Source: Roseovarius salinarum
GTDB lineage: Bacteria; Pseudomonadota; Alphaproteobacteria; Rhodobacterales; Rhodobacteraceae
Direction of reading: 5' to 3'
Assembly (NCBI RefSeq): GCF_002834145.1
Contig: NZ_PHNT01000001.1
Coordinates: 309,324 to 373,323, forward strand
DNA length: 64,000 nucleotides
The notes below the pieces were generated by a model. It had not been told where the DNA came from. It worked only from the letters and a program-made list of their open reading frames with translations, and ran no database searches. A program made the translations under genes and the position numbers. This document shows positions 35,557 to 47,194 of the stretch, piece by piece. Position 1 is the stretch's first letter. Every line of letters begins with the position of its first letter.

Positions 35557-36048
35557 TCAGCCCTGCGGGGGCGGGCCGTATTCGTTGGTCTCGGGCTGCG
35601 ACGGCTGGACCAGCCAGTAGATGAAGAGGATCGTGACGACGATCTGCACGAGGCCCAGCAGACCCATCAGGCCGAAGCCGCCCATGCCGCCCTGCATGCC
35701 GCCGCCCATGCCGCCCTGCATGCCGCCGCCCATGCCGCCCGGGCCCATCGGCCCGGGCCCCGTCGCACCCATGACGACGGTGTTGAGCACCGCCAGGCCC
35801 ACGGGAATGAAGATGTACCAGCCCGGCCGGCCGGTGTCCTGCAGCCGGCGGTAGCCCGCGGCGGTGACCGGCACGATCATCGCCAGCACGTAGAGGATGT
35901 AGAGCAGCCCGATCCCCAGCAGCGAGACCACCACCGCCCCGATCACGTAGGCCAGGATGAACCACCAGTACTCCGGGCGCGACGCGCGGCCCTTGAAGCT
36001 GGCGTATTTCTCCGTCAGGCACGTCTTGACGCTCGTCTGGAAATCCAT
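35557..36048 (-). CDS. DUF805 membrane protein with Gly-Met-rich insert
   Basis: A 163-residue membrane protein starting at ATG 36048 with GGAGGAGACGAC upstream. The N terminus has the DUF805 pattern (FKGRASRPEYWWFILAYVI, then GYRRLQDTGRPGWYIFIP). Helices lie at about 25-65, 83-100 and 135-155. Between the last two is a flexible insert built from GGMGGGMQGGMGGGMQGG. The family has no defined role. It lies just upstream of odhA within the TCA cluster. Confidence 0.82.
   Translation of the reverse strand: MDFQTSVKTCLTEKYASFKGRASRPEYWWFILAYVIGAVVVSLLGIGLLYILYVLAMIVPVTAAGYRRLQDTGRPGWYIFIPVGLAVLNTVVMGATGPGPMGPGGMGGGMQGGMGGGMQGGMGGFGLMGLLGLVQIVVTILFIYWLVQPSQPETNEYGPPPQG
35681..35739. repeat. 24-bp tandem repeat in the DUF805 gene
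   Basis: A 24-bp unit (beginning CCCATGCCGCCCTGCATGCC) occurs at 35681-35704, again at 35705-35728, and in part at 35729-35739. Each unit encodes eight residues of the Gly/Met-rich insert. The number of units may vary between strains. Confidence 0.8.
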
Positions 36049-36109
36049 GTCGTCTCCTCCCTCTACGCGCGGCGGCCCCTGCGCCGCCTCATGATACACC
36101 GCCGGCCCG

Positions 36110-36835
36110 TCACGCGGGCACACCCATGTTGTCCGGCATCGTTCGGGCCGGATCGTCACGGTACCCGCCTTTTTCGAACATCCATGCCAGTTCCTCGCGC
36201 ACGGCATCCCGGCTGGGCCCGTCGTACCAGTCCTCGAGCGGCACCCGGCGGGGATGGTCGCCGCTCGACTTGGTCACGGGAAGGCGTGTCCGGCTCGTGT
36301 CGAGCCGAAGCCGGCGCGCGAGCGCTTCAAGGTCGTCTTGCAGATGTTCGGCGCGGATCAGCGTGTTCGGCACGAACCTGTCCTTGATGAAGACGACGCC
36401 GCGGTCGTTGTTGAACCGCCGCTCGCGCGCGAACCGACGGAAACGTGCGATCTCGGTGCCGATGTCGTCCGGCCGCGGCTTGTTGCGGTGCTGCCAGAAA
36501 TACCCCGAAAGCACCTTGCGGAACGGGTTGCGAACCACCGATATCTTCTCGTAGCGCAACCAGACGTGCCACGGCAGCTGTTTTTTCACGCGCGCCGCCG
36601 CCTGGTGCGAAAACCACGTGTCGCGCAGGTCCGGGTCGGGCGGCGGCACGCGGCGTCCCTTGACGCCCAGGCGCTGTCCCACGATCCCGTGGCGCGTGAC
36701 GATCGCCTCGCCCCATTCCTCCACCGGATGTCCGGGCGGGGTGCAGAAAGGCTGCAGGAACATCTCGACGGATGTGCCCGCCGTCTTGCGGGTCTTCAGG
36801 AAGATGAAGCCGTGATCGTAGCTGACCAGGGTCAT
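36110..36835 (-). CDS. Sulfotransferase-family-2-like protein (between sucD and the DUF805 gene)
   Basis: A 241-residue protein starting at ATG 36835. The loop LKTRKTAGTSVEMFLQPF near residue 13 fits the PAPS-binding K-x3-T-x-G-T-S type seen in Golgi-like carbohydrate sulfotransferases. SVVRNPFRKVLSGYFW near residue 95 fits the 3'-phosphate site. Basic overall. A longer frame to 36991 overlaps sucD and is unlikely. It sits 61 bp after sucD and 61 bp before the DUF805 gene. The acceptor is unknown. Confidence 0.8.
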   Translation of the reverse strand: MTLVSYDHGFIFLKTRKTAGTSVEMFLQPFCTPPGHPVEEWGEAIVTRHGIVGQRLGVKGRRVPPPDPDLRDTWFSHQAAARVKKQLPWHVWLRYEKISVVRNPFRKVLSGYFWQHRNKPRPDDIGTEIARFRRFARERRFNNDRGVVFIKDRFVPNTLIRAEHLQDDLEALARRLRLDTSRTRLPVTKSSGDHPRRVPLEDWYDGPSRDAVREELAWMFEKGGYRDDPARTMPDNMGVPA

Positions 36836-36896
36836 GTCGTCCGCCGTTGTTCGCGTGTCGCCGGCCCCGCGGGCGGGGCCGGCGAAAGGCGCCGGT

Positions 36897-37781
36897 TCAC
36901 TTTCCGATGGCTTCAAGAACTGCCTCGCCAAGGCCGGCGGGGCTGTCGGAAACCACGATGTCCGCGCTGCGCATCGCCTCGATCTTGTCATCGGCGCCGC
37001 CCTTGCCGCCGGCGACGATGGCGCCGGCGTGGCCCATGCGGCGCCCCGGCGGCGCGGTGCGCCCGGCGATGAAACCCGCGACCGGCTTCTTGCGGCCGCG
37101 CTTGGCCTCGTCCTTGAGGAACTGCGCCGCGTCCTCCTCGGCCGAGCCGCCGATCTCGCCGATCATGATGATGCTTTCGGTCTCGTCGTCGGCCAGGAAC
37201 TTCTCCAGCACGTCGATGTGTTCCATCCCCTTGATCGGGTCGCCGCCGATGCCGATGCAGCTCGACTGGCCCAGCCCGACGTCGGTGGTCTGCTTGACCG
37301 CCTCGTAGGTCAGCGTGCCCGAGCGGCTGACCACGCCGCAGGTGCCCCGCTTGTGGATGTGGCCGGGCATGATGCCGATCTTGCAGGCGTCGGGGGTGAT
37401 GACGCCGGGGCAGTTGGGCCCCACCAGCGTGGAGGTCGAACCCTCGAGCGCGCGCTTGACGCGCATCATGTCCAGAACCGGAATGCCCTCGGTGATGCAC
37501 ACGATCAGCTCCATCCCGGCGTCGATCGCCTCGAGGATGGAATCGGCGGCGAACGGCGGGGGCACGTAGATGGCGCTGGCGTTGGCGCCGGTCTCGGCCT
37601 TCGCCTCGTGCACCGAGTTGAAGATCGGCAGGTCGAGGTGCGACTGCCCGCCCTTGCCCGGCGTGACCCCGCCGACCATGGTCGTGCCGTAGGCCACGGC
37701 CTGTTCGGTATGGAAGGTGCCCTGGCTGCCGGTGAGGCCCTGGCAGATCACCTTGGTGTTCTCGTCTACGAGGATTGCCAT
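36897..37781 (-). CDS. sucD: Succinyl-CoA ligase, alpha subunit
   Basis: A 294-residue subunit that carries the phosphorylated active-site histidine ([15 protein letters not shown] near the C terminus) and the CoA-binding N-terminal Rossmann region ([17 protein letters not shown]). With SucC it interconverts succinyl-CoA and succinate with formation of ATP or GTP. Its first 16 bp overlap the end of the sulfotransferase gene that separates it from sucC, so translation of the two is probably linked. Confidence 0.95.
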   Translation of the reverse strand: MAILVDENTKVICQGLTGSQGTFHTEQAVAYGTTMVGGVTPGKGGQSHLDLPIFNSVHEAKAETGANASAIYVPPPFAADSILEAIDAGMELIVCITEGIPVLDMMRVKRALEGSTSTLVGPNCPGVITPDACKIGIMPGHIHKRGTCGVVSRSGTLTYEAVKQTTDVGLGQSSCIGIGGDPIKGMEHIDVLEKFLADDETESIIMIGEIGGSAEEDAAQFLKDEAKRGRKKPVAGFIAGRTAPPGRRMGHAGAIVAGGKGGADDKIEAMRSADIVVSDSPAGLGEAVLEAIGK

Positions 37782-38995
37782 TCGTAAGGCTCCTTCATTT
37801 CTTGCTTGGAATCGGTTTCATTCGGGCGCTGGCTGTCTGGCTGAGGGGCCGGGTGGCATCCACGCGCGATGCGCTCCCCGCGCTCGATCAGTTCCGCCTC
37901 GGCGCCGTCTACCAGGCGCATTAGTTTGGGGGCGATGCGAATCTCTTCGGCAACCCGCCGCAGGAGATCGGCAACGTCGTTGCGCTGCTCTGCCGTCAGA
38001 TCCCCGAGCCGCAGTGGAGAGAGCGGGCGGTCCGCCCATTTCGTGCGGTTCAGCCGCTCGATCTCGGCAGTGGTCAGTTCGTCGCCCAGGCGTGCATTGA
38101 ACGGTGCCTGGCGCTCCTGCAGGTCCGCGATCCGATCCGGTCCGACACCGTTGAAAGGCACGTCGCGGTCAGCGATCGGGGAGGCATCGAACGCGGTCCG
38201 CAGGACCTTCTTCAGGCTGTTCCGAACTTTCTGGCCCTGATCCCGGGGGAGCTGGCCGATCCAGTCCGTGATCTGGTCTCCGGCATGGCACCCGACCACG
38301 CCCATCGAGCGGTTGACGCTGTCGGCTTCTACCGGCAGGCCGTCCAGCCGATCCCCCAACCCGGCTGTGCGCATGACCCTCAGGGGCAGGGGATCGGTGG
38401 TGCCGGGCGGATCATAGAGCAGCGGGGCCACCTCCATGCCCTCGGCGCGCAGGTCGGCGAAGACTCGGTGATAGGGCACAACGAACTTGTCGACAGACCT
38501 CGGCATGAACGCAAGCCTTGTGTCGGGCTTGAGCGTCCTGAGCCGCTGTGCCGCTGCGGAAACGGCCCGGTCGCCCGCGTTGCGCAGCACGATCACGGCG
38601 GTAATTCGCTCCGCGCCCAACGCCCGCAAGATGTGAACGGCGTGGCGCGCGCGGGCCCGAGTGTGGGTCGGGTCGTAAGCGCGCTCGGACCTCTCAAGGA
38701 TGCCGAACCACCGTTCGGCGGATTGCAGGACGGCGTCGCCCTCGAATGCTGTGATAGCTTGGCGGAAAGTCGCGAGACGCTTTTCGACTTTTATCTCCAT
38801 GCCGGGCCTTGGCACGCCGGCCAGTCCTTCGGCGACACGACCACCGTTGCCCGTAGCTCCGGTCGCTTCGGTCTCGAACAGGATTCCGCGCTCTGAAAGC
38901 GCGGGCGCCATGTCCGTTAGCCACGACTGGAAAGCGCTGGTGCCCGTCTTGGACGGGCCCATGTGGAGCACGAAATGCCGTGGTGCGGCGGTCAT
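37766..38995 (-). CDS. Sulfotransferase-like protein inserted between sucC and sucD
   Basis: A 409-residue protein starting at ATG 38995, 2 bp after the sucC stop. The N-terminal loop [16 protein letters not shown] matches the PAPS 5'-phosphosulfate site, and [20 protein letters not shown] near residue 123 the 3'-phosphate site. The C-terminal third is charged and helical, of unknown role. It splits the normally adjacent sucC-sucD pair and ends 16 bp inside sucD. Acceptor unknown; it could also be a kinase-like relative using the same fold. Confidence 0.75.
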   Translation of the reverse strand: MTAAPRHFVLHMGPSKTGTSAFQSWLTDMAPALSERGILFETEATGATGNGGRVAEGLAGVPRPGMEIKVEKRLATFRQAITAFEGDAVLQSAERWFGILERSERAYDPTHTRARARHAVHILRALGAERITAVIVLRNAGDRAVSAAAQRLRTLKPDTRLAFMPRSVDKFVVPYHRVFADLRAEGMEVAPLLYDPPGTTDPLPLRVMRTAGLGDRLDGLPVEADSVNRSMGVVGCHAGDQITDWIGQLPRDQGQKVRNSLKKVLRTAFDASPIADRDVPFNGVGPDRIADLQERQAPFNARLGDELTTAEIERLNRTKWADRPLSPLRLGDLTAEQRNDVADLLRRVAEEIRIAPKLMRLVDGAEAELIERGERIARGCHPAPQPDSQRPNETDSKQEMKEPYEWQSS

Positions 38996-38997
38996 GG

Positions 38998-40191
38998 TCA
39001 GCCCTTCACCGCCTTCACGATCTTCTGGGCGCCGTCCTTGAGGTCGTCGGCGGCAATCACGTCCACGTCGGAGTTGTTGAGGATCTCCTTGCCCTTCTCG
39101 ACGTTGGTGCCTTCCAGCCGCACCACCAGCGGGACGGTCAGGCCGACCTCCTTGACCGCGGCGACCACGCCCTCGGCGATCACGTCGCAGCGCATGATGC
39201 CCCCGAAGATGTTCACCAGGATACCCTTGACGTTGTCGTCGGAGGTGATGATCTTGAACGCCTCGGTCACCTTCTCCTTGGTGGCCCCGCCGCCCACGTC
39301 GAGGAAGTTCGCCGGTTCCGCGCCGTAGAGCTTGATGATGTCCATCGTCGCCATCGCCAGCCCGGCGCCGTTGACCATGCAGCCGATCTCGCCGTCGAGC
39401 GCGATGTAGTTGAGGTCGTACTTTGAGGCTTCCAGTTCCTTCGGGTCCTCCTCGGTCACGTCGCGCAGCTCGGCGATGTCGGCATGGCGATAGGTGGCGT
39501 TGGAATCGAAGCTCATCTTCGCATCGAGGCACTTCAACTCGCCCTTGTCCGTCAGGATCAGGGGGTTGATCTCGAGCATCTCCATGTCCTTTTCGAGGAA
39601 CAGGCGGTACAGGATGCCCATCAGCTTGACGCACTGCTTGATCTGCTGGCCCTCAAGCCCGAGCATGAAGGCGATGCGCCGGCCGTGGAACGGCTGGTAG
39701 CCGGTTGCCGGGTCGATCGAGAAGCTGAGGATCTTCTCGGGCGTCGTCTCGGCCACTTCCTCGATGTCCATGCCGCCCTCGGTCGAGCAGACGAAGGAAA
39801 TGCGCGAGGTCACGCGGTCCACCAGCAGCGCGAGGTAGAACTCGCTCTCGATGCCGGATCCGTCCTCGATGTAGACGCGGTTGACCTGCTTTCCCGCCGG
39901 GCCGGTCTGCTTGGTCACGAGCGTCTGGCCCAGCATGCGCTTGGCTTCCTCGGCGGCTTCCTCGACCGACTTGGCCAGCCGCACGCCGCCGCCGTCGCCG
40001 GCGCGGGGTTCCTTGAAGGTGCCCTTGCCGCGCCCGCCCGCGTGGATCTGCGCCTTGACCACCCACAGCGGGCCGTCGAGCTCGCCGGCGGCTGTCTTGG
40101 CTTCCTCGGCACGCAAAACGGCGCGCCCGTCCGAGACGGGCGCGCCGTATGAGCGCAGCAGCGCCTTCGCCTGATACTCGTGGATATTCAT
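38998..40191 (-). CDS. sucC: Succinyl-CoA ligase, beta subunit
   Basis: A 397-residue ATP-grasp subunit, the standard length, starting [20 protein letters not shown] at ATG 40191. Nucleotide-binding segments [16 protein letters not shown] and the C-terminal [19 protein letters not shown] are intact. Earlier in-frame methionines (to 40239) lie in the leader. It is first of a long operon behind its own control region, which carries the paired GTGATCAC palindromes at 40300-40328. Confidence 0.95.
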   Translation of the reverse strand: MNIHEYQAKALLRSYGAPVSDGRAVLRAEEAKTAAGELDGPLWVVKAQIHAGGRGKGTFKEPRAGDGGGVRLAKSVEEAAEEAKRMLGQTLVTKQTGPAGKQVNRVYIEDGSGIESEFYLALLVDRVTSRISFVCSTEGGMDIEEVAETTPEKILSFSIDPATGYQPFHGRRIAFMLGLEGQQIKQCVKLMGILYRLFLEKDMEMLEINPLILTDKGELKCLDAKMSFDSNATYRHADIAELRDVTEEDPKELEASKYDLNYIALDGEIGCMVNGAGLAMATMDIIKLYGAEPANFLDVGGGATKEKVTEAFKIITSDDNVKGILVNIFGGIMRCDVIAEGVVAAVKEVGLTVPLVVRLEGTNVEKGKEILNNSDVDVIAADDLKDGAQKIVKAVKG

Positions 40192-40299
40192 GAATCTGTC
40201 CCGTCTTGCTTCCGCTGCGACAGATATACCCACAAGCATGGCGAGGATTTAAACTGTTTTCTGCGAATTCGGCGCCTGCAGGCGGAAATTCGGTTTTTT

Positions 40300-40328
40300 G
40301 TGATCACAGGTGTCAAGCGTGTGATCAC
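40300..40328 (-). promoter_or_regulatory. Paired GTGATCAC palindromes in the sucC promoter
   Basis: Two identical palindromes, GTGATCAC at 40300-40307 and 40321-40328, are 21 bp apart (two helical turns). On the minus strand TTGACA, a consensus -35 element, occupies bases 5-10 of the 13-bp spacer. The same layout occurs before sdhC at 58875-58903. This is most simply a repressor or activator site spanning the promoter. The regulator is unknown. The distance from the proximal palindrome to the sucC start is 108 bp. Confidence 0.75.
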
Positions 40329-40370
40329 GTATGTGGAAATATCTGGATTTCGGCATGTTTGCAAAGAATC

Positions 40371-40392
40371 AGGGCCGGGAAACCCCGGCCCT
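40371..40392 (-). terminator. Hairpin terminator after mdh
   Basis: AGGGCCGGG (40371-40379) and CCCGGCCCT (40384-40392) form a perfect 9-bp stem with a 4-nt loop, 26 bp beyond the mdh stop. On the minus strand it is followed by GATTCTTTGC, a modest T-containing tract. It separates mdh from the sucC promoter. Confidence 0.75.
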
Positions 40393-40418
40393 GTCCGCTG
40401 CGATGCGTGCAAGGCGCC

Positions 40419-42298
<1,880 letters not shown>

Positions 42299-42310
42299 CG
42301 GGCTGCGCGG

Positions 42311-42622
42311 TCAGGCGTCCGCGCCCGGCTCCGGCAGGAGCTCGGCCAGCGCCTCGAATGCCTGCCCGCTGGCCACGAGGCAGGTCAGCCCGCCCGGCGC
42401 GGTCGCGGTGATCGTCCATGTGCCGGACACCTCGGAGGCGAAGACCTCGACCAGCGCGTTGCCCGCGCTCAGCCCGGCGGCGCGCCGTGTCTCGCCGTAC
42501 TGGCTGGCCAGCCGCTCCACCACCTTGGCGCGCGGCGCGCAGCTGCGCGGGGACTGGGCGGCGGCGTCCTGCGCGGCCGCCAAAACCAGGGCGGTCGCAA
42601 GCCCGGTCAGGAATGCCTTCAT
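42311..42622 (-). CDS. Small exported protein, unknown function
   Basis: A 103-residue protein with a clear signal peptide (MKAFLTGLATALVLAAAQDA, cleavage likely after AAA near residue 22). Two cysteines follow in the mature part (SCAPRAK and LTCLVASG), which could form a disulfide. The segment RLASQYGETRRAAGLS resembles other small periplasmic proteins of Rhodobacterales, but I cannot name a family. It is monocistronic and points away from mcl2. Confidence 0.72.
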   Translation of the reverse strand: MKAFLTGLATALVLAAAQDAAAQSPRSCAPRAKVVERLASQYGETRRAAGLSAGNALVEVFASEVSGTWTITATAPGGLTCLVASGQAFEALAELLPEPGADA

Positions 42623-42781
42623 GATATGACCCTTTCGCGGTTAGGCCCCGGCCGTCCGTTGCGGACAGATTGCGGGCGCCTTGGTCAACGAACGGTTAAC
42701 GGGCTGTCCCGCGCAGCCGCCGGCGCGGGTTTTCTGCGGCGCGGCGAAAAAGCGCTTGAACTTTTCGGGCCGGAAATGGCA

Positions 42782-42792
42782 TTGCTGCGCAA
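42782..42792. promoter_or_regulatory. TTGC-N3-GCAA palindrome upstream of mcl2
   Basis: TTGCTGCGCAA is a perfect inverted repeat of TTGC around three bases, 35-46 bp before the mcl2 start. It has the same shape as the sites upstream of mcd and of the 52-aa gene. A single short site is weak evidence alone. Confidence 0.35.
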
Positions 42793-42827
42793 GATTATTT
42801 CCGTTTTGCAGAAGGCGAGGTGAGGCG

Positions 42828-43691
42828 ATGGACCATGGCGCGAGGCCCTATCGGTCGGTTCTGTACATTCCCGGCTCGAACGCGCGGGCGCTGGACAAGG
42901 CGCGCAGCCTGCCCACGGACGCGATCATCTTCGACCTCGAGGACGCCGTCGCCCCCGACGCCAAGGCGCAAGCTCGGCAGACGCTGGCGCAGGCGCTGGG
43001 CGAGGGCGGCTATGGCAAACGGGCCAAGATCGTGCGGATCAATGCGCTGACCACCGAATGGGGGGTGGACGACGTGCGCGCGCTGGCGGATGCCGGCGCC
43101 GACGCGATCCTGCTGCCCAAGGTGAACACGGCCGCGGACGTGGACCACCTGGCAGACATGGTCGGCCCCGACCTGCCGGTCTGGGTGATGATGGAGACGC
43201 CGTTCTGCGTGTTCAACGCGCGCGAGATCGCCGCGCACCGGCAGGTGACGGGGCTGGTGGCCGGCACCAACGACCTGACCAAGGACCTCGGCTGCCGCAC
43301 GCGGCCCGACCGGCTGCCGCTGATGACCGCGCTGCAGATGATCGTCATGGCCGCCCGCGCGGCCCGCGGCGTGGTGGCCATCGACGGCGTCTACAACCGG
43401 TTCCGCGACGGTGACGGGCTGAAGGCGGAATGCGAACAGGGCCGCGACCTTGGTTTCGACGGCAAGACGCTGATACACCCGGCCCAGATCGAGGTGACGA
43501 ACACCGCCTTCGCGCCCACGCAGTCGGAAATCGATCTGGCGGAGCGGCAGATCGCGGCCTATGACGAGGCACAGGCCTCCGGGCAGGGGGTGGCCGTCGT
43601 GGACGGCCAGATCGTCGAAAACCTTCACGTCGTCGCGGCCCGGCGGACCCTCGCCAAGGCCGAGGCGATCGCGGACATGGCAGCGGAGTAA
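42828..43691 (+). CDS. mcl2: (3S)-malyl-CoA thioesterase (CitE-like, Mcl2 type)
   Basis: A 287-residue CitE/HpcH-family protein starting at ATG 42828. It has SVLYIPGSNARALDKA, the metal-site region FDLEDAVAPDAK, WVMMETPFCVFNA and the C-terminal GFDGKTLIHPAQIEVTN. The short length (Mcl1 lyases are about 318) fits the thioesterase Mcl2, which hydrolyses malyl-CoA to malate in the ethylmalonyl-CoA pathway. The mch gene four places downstream supports this. A lyase role cannot be fully excluded. First of four closely spaced genes. Confidence 0.82.
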   Translation: MDHGARPYRSVLYIPGSNARALDKARSLPTDAIIFDLEDAVAPDAKAQARQTLAQALGEGGYGKRAKIVRINALTTEWGVDDVRALADAGADAILLPKVNTAADVDHLADMVGPDLPVWVMMETPFCVFNAREIAAHRQVTGLVAGTNDLTKDLGCRTRPDRLPLMTALQMIVMAARAARGVVAIDGVYNRFRDGDGLKAECEQGRDLGFDGKTLIHPAQIEVTNTAFAPTQSEIDLAERQIAAYDEAQASGQGVAVVDGQIVENLHVVAARRTLAKAEAIADMAAE

Positions 43692-43695
43692 CGCA

Positions 43696-44247
43696 ATGGC
43701 ATATCTCGTCCTCGGCCTTCTTCTCTGGGCGCTGGCCCACCTGTTCAAGAGAATCGCGCCCGCCGCGCGCGCCGGGATGGGCGAGGCGGGCAAGGGGGCC
43801 GTGGCCGTGGCCATCCTGGCCGGGCTGGTGCTGATGGTCATCGGCTACCAGCGGGCCGAGGGCGCGTTCTTCTGGGCCCGCCACCCGGCGACGGTGGGCG
43901 TCAACAACCTGCTGATGCTGCTTTCGGTCTACCTGTTCGCGGCCGCGGGCATGAAGACGGCGCTGGCGCGGCGGATGCGCCACCCGATGCTGGCAGGGGT
44001 GAAGGCATGGGCGCTGGCGCACCTGCTGGTGAACGGCGACGTTCCCTCGTTCGTGCTGTTCGGCGGGCTGCTGGCCTGGGCGGTGATCGAGGTGATCGTC
44101 ATCAACCGGTCCGAGCCAGAATGGACGCCGCCCGCGGCCGCCGAGGCGCCCATGCGCAAGGAAATCATCGCGGTCGTTGCCAGCGTCGCGCTCTACGGCG
44201 CGATTTCGGGCGCGCACTACTGGCTGGGCTATCCGGTCTTCGGGTGA
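43696..44247 (+). CDS. NnrU family membrane protein
   Basis: A 183-residue integral membrane protein with about five helices, starting at ATG 43696. The patterns [34 protein letters not shown] and [13 protein letters not shown] are those of the NnrU family, first noted near denitrification genes and related to isoprenoid-quinone or haem-type membrane enzymes. Function is unproven. It starts 4 bp after mcl2 and is followed 5 bp later by a DUF1737 gene. Confidence 0.82.
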   Translation: MAYLVLGLLLWALAHLFKRIAPAARAGMGEAGKGAVAVAILAGLVLMVIGYQRAEGAFFWARHPATVGVNNLLMLLSVYLFAAAGMKTALARRMRHPMLAGVKAWALAHLLVNGDVPSFVLFGGLLAWAVIEVIVINRSEPEWTPPAAAEAPMRKEIIAVVASVALYGAISGAHYWLGYPVFG

Positions 44248-44252
44248 AGGCG

Positions 44253-44456
44253 ATGAAGCTCTACCGGTTCCTCAGCGGCGACGACACCCCGGCGTTCTGT
44301 CACAAGGTGACCGAGGCGCTCAACCAGGGCTGGGAGCTGCACGGCCCGCCCACCCATGCCTTCGACGCGGCCAACGGGGTGATGCGTTGCGGGCAGGCGG
44401 TGGTCAAGGAGGTCGAGGGCACCTACCACCCGGATCTGAAACTCGGAGATCAGTGA
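44253..44456 (+). CDS. DUF1737 small protein
   Basis: A 67-residue soluble protein: [20 protein letters not shown], then [17 protein letters not shown] and [12 protein letters not shown]. This is the small DUF1737 fold (a short beta-alpha unit), with no known role. It is flush with mch, whose ATG directly follows its TGA, so it is cotranslated with the ethylmalonyl-CoA pathway enzymes. Confidence 0.82.
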   Translation: MKLYRFLSGDDTPAFCHKVTEALNQGWELHGPPTHAFDAANGVMRCGQAVVKEVEGTYHPDLKLGDQ

Positions 44457-45488
44457 ATGGCAAAGACGAACGCGGGCCGCTTTTTCGAGGACTACACGCT
44501 GGGCGAGGTGATCCGCCACGCCGTGCCGCGCACCGTGTCGGGCGGCGAGCGGGCGCTGTACCACGCGCTCTACCCTGCGCGGCACGCGCTTTATTCATCC
44601 GACTCCTTCGCGCGCGCGTGCAGGTTGCCTGCCAGCCCGCTGGACGACATCGCCGCGTTCCACGTGGTATTCGGCAAGACGGTGCCCGACATCTCGCTGA
44701 ACGCGCTTGCCAACCTGGGCTATGCCGAGGGCCGCTGGCACCGCCCTGTCTGGCCCGGCGACACGTTGCGCTCGGAATCCGAGGTCATCGGGCTCAAGCA
44801 GAACTCCAACGGAAAGTCGGGCGTGGTCTGGGTGCGCACGCGCGGGTTCAATCAGCGCGACGAGCTGGTGATCGACTATGTCCGCTGGGCGATGGTGCGC
44901 AAGAACGACCCGGATTCACCGGCGCCGGAAACGGTGATCCCCGAGCTCAAGCCGGCGCTGGAGGCGGCCGATCTGGTGGTGCCCGACGGCCTCGACTTCA
45001 CCGGCTACGATTTCGACCTCGCGGGCGAGCCGCACCGCTGGGGCGACTACGCCGTGGGCGAGGTGATCGACCACGTCGACGGCGTCACCGTGGAAGAGGC
45101 CGAGCACATGATGGCCACGCGGCTGTGGCAGAACACCGCCAAGGTGCATTTCGATGCCACGCTGCGCGACGACGGCCGCCGGCTGATCTACGGCGGGCAT
45201 GTGATCTCGCTGGCGCGGGCGTTGTCCTTCAACGGGCTGGCGAACGCGCAGGTGATCGCCGGGCTCAACGGGGGCGCGCACGCCAACCCCTGTTTCGCCG
45301 GCGACACGGTGCGCGCGTGGTCCGAGGTGCTCGACAAGGCCGAGACCCCCGCGCCCGGCGTGGGCGCGCTGCGCCTGCGCCTGGCGGCAACCAAGGGTGG
45401 CAAACCCGGTGCGCTCAAGGGCGAGGACGGCAAGTATCTGCCCGAGGTCCTTCTCGATCTCGATGTCTGGGCGCTGGTCCCCAAGTAG
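44457..45488 (+). CDS. mch: Mesaconyl-CoA hydratase
   Basis: A 343-residue double hot-dog (MaoC-like) hydratase that adds water to mesaconyl-CoA to give beta-methylmalyl-CoA. The N-terminal half begins [20 protein letters not shown] and includes [20 protein letters not shown]. The second half has [20 protein letters not shown] and [20 protein letters not shown]. Length and duplicated architecture match Mch of Rhodobacter. Its product is the substrate of the Mcl1 lyase, not seen in this window. Confidence 0.87.
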   Translation: MAKTNAGRFFEDYTLGEVIRHAVPRTVSGGERALYHALYPARHALYSSDSFARACRLPASPLDDIAAFHVVFGKTVPDISLNALANLGYAEGRWHRPVWPGDTLRSESEVIGLKQNSNGKSGVVWVRTRGFNQRDELVIDYVRWAMVRKNDPDSPAPETVIPELKPALEAADLVVPDGLDFTGYDFDLAGEPHRWGDYAVGEVIDHVDGVTVEEAEHMMATRLWQNTAKVHFDATLRDDGRRLIYGGHVISLARALSFNGLANAQVIAGLNGGAHANPCFAGDTVRAWSEVLDKAETPAPGVGALRLRLAATKGGKPGALKGEDGKYLPEVLLDLDVWALVPK

Positions 45489-45560
45489 CGGCGGCCGGCG
45501 CCGCAGCTTGCCGCCGTCGGGCGGCTGTGCTTTGCTTGCCCGGGGCATGGGACAAGACGC

Positions 45561-46157
45561 ATGAACGACACGACGGCGCAGCAGACCGCGCCACCGCTTC
45601 TGCAGGTGGAGACGACGGCGCTCGAGGGCGTTGTGATTCTCACGCCGCGGCGGTTCTCGGACGCGCGGGGCGAGTTCTGCGAGACGTGGAACCGCCGCCG
45701 GATGGCCGAGGCGGGGCTGGACATCGACTTCGTTCAGGACAACCGGTCGCTATCGGTGTCGGCGGGCACGGTGCGGGGCCTGCATTTCCAGGCGCCGCCG
45801 CACGCGCAGGCCAAGCTGGTGCGCTGCGGGCGCGGGCGGCTGTTCGACGTGGCCGTCGACATCCGTCGCGGCAGCCCGACCTTCGGGCAGTGGGTCGGCG
45901 TGGAGCTGACGCCGGAGAACGGCCGTCAGATTCTGGTGCCCGAAGGGTTCCTGCACGGCTTCGTCACCCGCGCGCCGGACACCGAGATCCTCTACAAGTG
46001 TTCCGATTATTACGCCCCCGACTGCGACGGCGCGGTGCGGTGGGACAGCTGCGGCATCGACTGGGGGCTCGACGGCGCCCCGGTGCTGTCGGACAAGGAC
46101 GCCGCCGCCCCGCCGCTGTCCGACTTCGACAGCCCCTTCACCTGGGAGGGCGCATGA
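45561..46157 (+). CDS. rmlC: dTDP-4-dehydrorhamnose 3,5-epimerase
   Basis: A 198-residue cupin enzyme (RfbC) of dTDP-L-rhamnose synthesis. The catalytic histidine lies in [18 protein letters not shown], with [20 protein letters not shown] at the start and [20 protein letters not shown] further on. It begins the four-gene rml operon, 72 bp after mch, and overlaps rmlB by ATGA. Confidence 0.93.
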   Translation: MNDTTAQQTAPPLLQVETTALEGVVILTPRRFSDARGEFCETWNRRRMAEAGLDIDFVQDNRSLSVSAGTVRGLHFQAPPHAQAKLVRCGRGRLFDVAVDIRRGSPTFGQWVGVELTPENGRQILVPEGFLHGFVTRAPDTEILYKCSDYYAPDCDGAVRWDSCGIDWGLDGAPVLSDKDAAAPPLSDFDSPFTWEGA

Positions 46158-47194
46158 GGCTCGTGGTCACCGGCGGCGCGGGCTTCATCGGCTCGGCGGT
46201 GGTGCGGCAGGCCATCGCGCGCGGGCACGCGGTGGTCAATGTCGACGCGCTGACCTATGCTGCCTGCCTCGACAACGTGGCGGAGGTGGCCGACAGCCCG
46301 CTCTACAGCTTCGTCCACGCCGATATCCGCGACCGCGCGGCGATGGACGCGGTTCTGGCCGAGCATGAACCGGACGCGGTGATGCACCTCGCGGCCGAGA
46401 GCCATGTCGACCGCTCCATCGACGGGCCCGGCACCTTTGTCGAGACCAACGTGACCGGCACCTACCAGATGCTGGAAGCGGCGCGGACCTACTGGACGGC
46501 GGCGGGCCGGCCCGACGGCTTTCGCTTTCACCACATCTCCACCGACGAGGTCTATGGCAGCCTCGGCGCCACGGGGCGGTTCACCGAAGCCACGCCTTAC
46601 GACCCGCGCAGCCCCTACGCGGCCTCCAAGGCGGCCTCGGACCACCTCGCGCGGGCGTGGCACCACACCTACGGGTTGCCGGTGCTGGTGACCAACTGCT
46701 CCAACAATTACGGCCCCTACCACTTCCCCGAAAAGCTCATTCCGGTGGTGATCCTGAACGCGCTGGCGGGGCGGGAGATCCCCGTCTACGGGGCGGGCGA
46801 GAACGTGCGCGACTGGCTCTATGTCGAGGACCACGCCGACGCGCTGCTGACGGTGGTGGCGCGCGGCGAACCGGGGCGGACCTACAACATCGGCGGCGAG
46901 AACGAGGCGCGCAACATCGACCTTGTGCGCATGATCTGCGCGATCCTCGACCGGAAGCGGCCTGCGCCGCGGCCCTACGCCGATCAGATCACCTTCGTCG
47001 CCGACCGGCCCGGCCACGACGCCCGCTACGCCATCGACCCGGCCCGCATGCGCGACGAGCTGGGCTGGCGCCCCTCGGTGACGTTGCAGGAAGGGCTGGA
47101 ACGCACGGTACAATGGTATCTCGACAACGAGGCGTGGTGGCGCGCCCTGCAGGACCGCGCCGGCGTGGGGCAGCGGCTGGGGGTGAACGCATGA
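46154..47194 (+). CDS. rmlB: dTDP-glucose 4,6-dehydratase
   Basis: A 346-residue short-chain dehydrogenase-type enzyme (RfbB) making dTDP-4-keto-6-deoxyglucose. It has the NAD loop [12 protein letters not shown], the dehydratase TDE motif in [12 protein letters not shown], and the catalytic Tyr-Lys pair [11 protein letters not shown]. The start ATG 46154 overlaps rmlC, and its stop overlaps rmlD. Confidence 0.94.
   Translation: MRLVVTGGAGFIGSAVVRQAIARGHAVVNVDALTYAACLDNVAEVADSPLYSFVHADIRDRAAMDAVLAEHEPDAVMHLAAESHVDRSIDGPGTFVETNVTGTYQMLEAARTYWTAAGRPDGFRFHHISTDEVYGSLGATGRFTEATPYDPRSPYAASKAASDHLARAWHHTYGLPVLVTNCSNNYGPYHFPEKLIPVVILNALAGREIPVYGAGENVRDWLYVEDHADALLTVVARGEPGRTYNIGGENEARNIDLVRMICAILDRKRPAPRPYADQITFVADRPGHDARYAIDPARMRDELGWRPSVTLQEGLERTVQWYLDNEAWWRALQDRAGVGQRLGVNA

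Noticed and set aside
31107..35624. Plus-strand open frame of 1505 codons opposite odhA-odhB
   Set aside because: It is antisense to two genes with intact catalytic motifs. Its translation is rich in Leu, Val, Arg, His and Asp with no recognisable domain, as expected from GC-rich antisense sequence.
36836..36991. Extended start for the sulfotransferase at 36110-36835
   Set aside because: The extra 52 codons overlap sucD and read as antisense-like sequence; ATG 36835 lies right before the PAPS loop.
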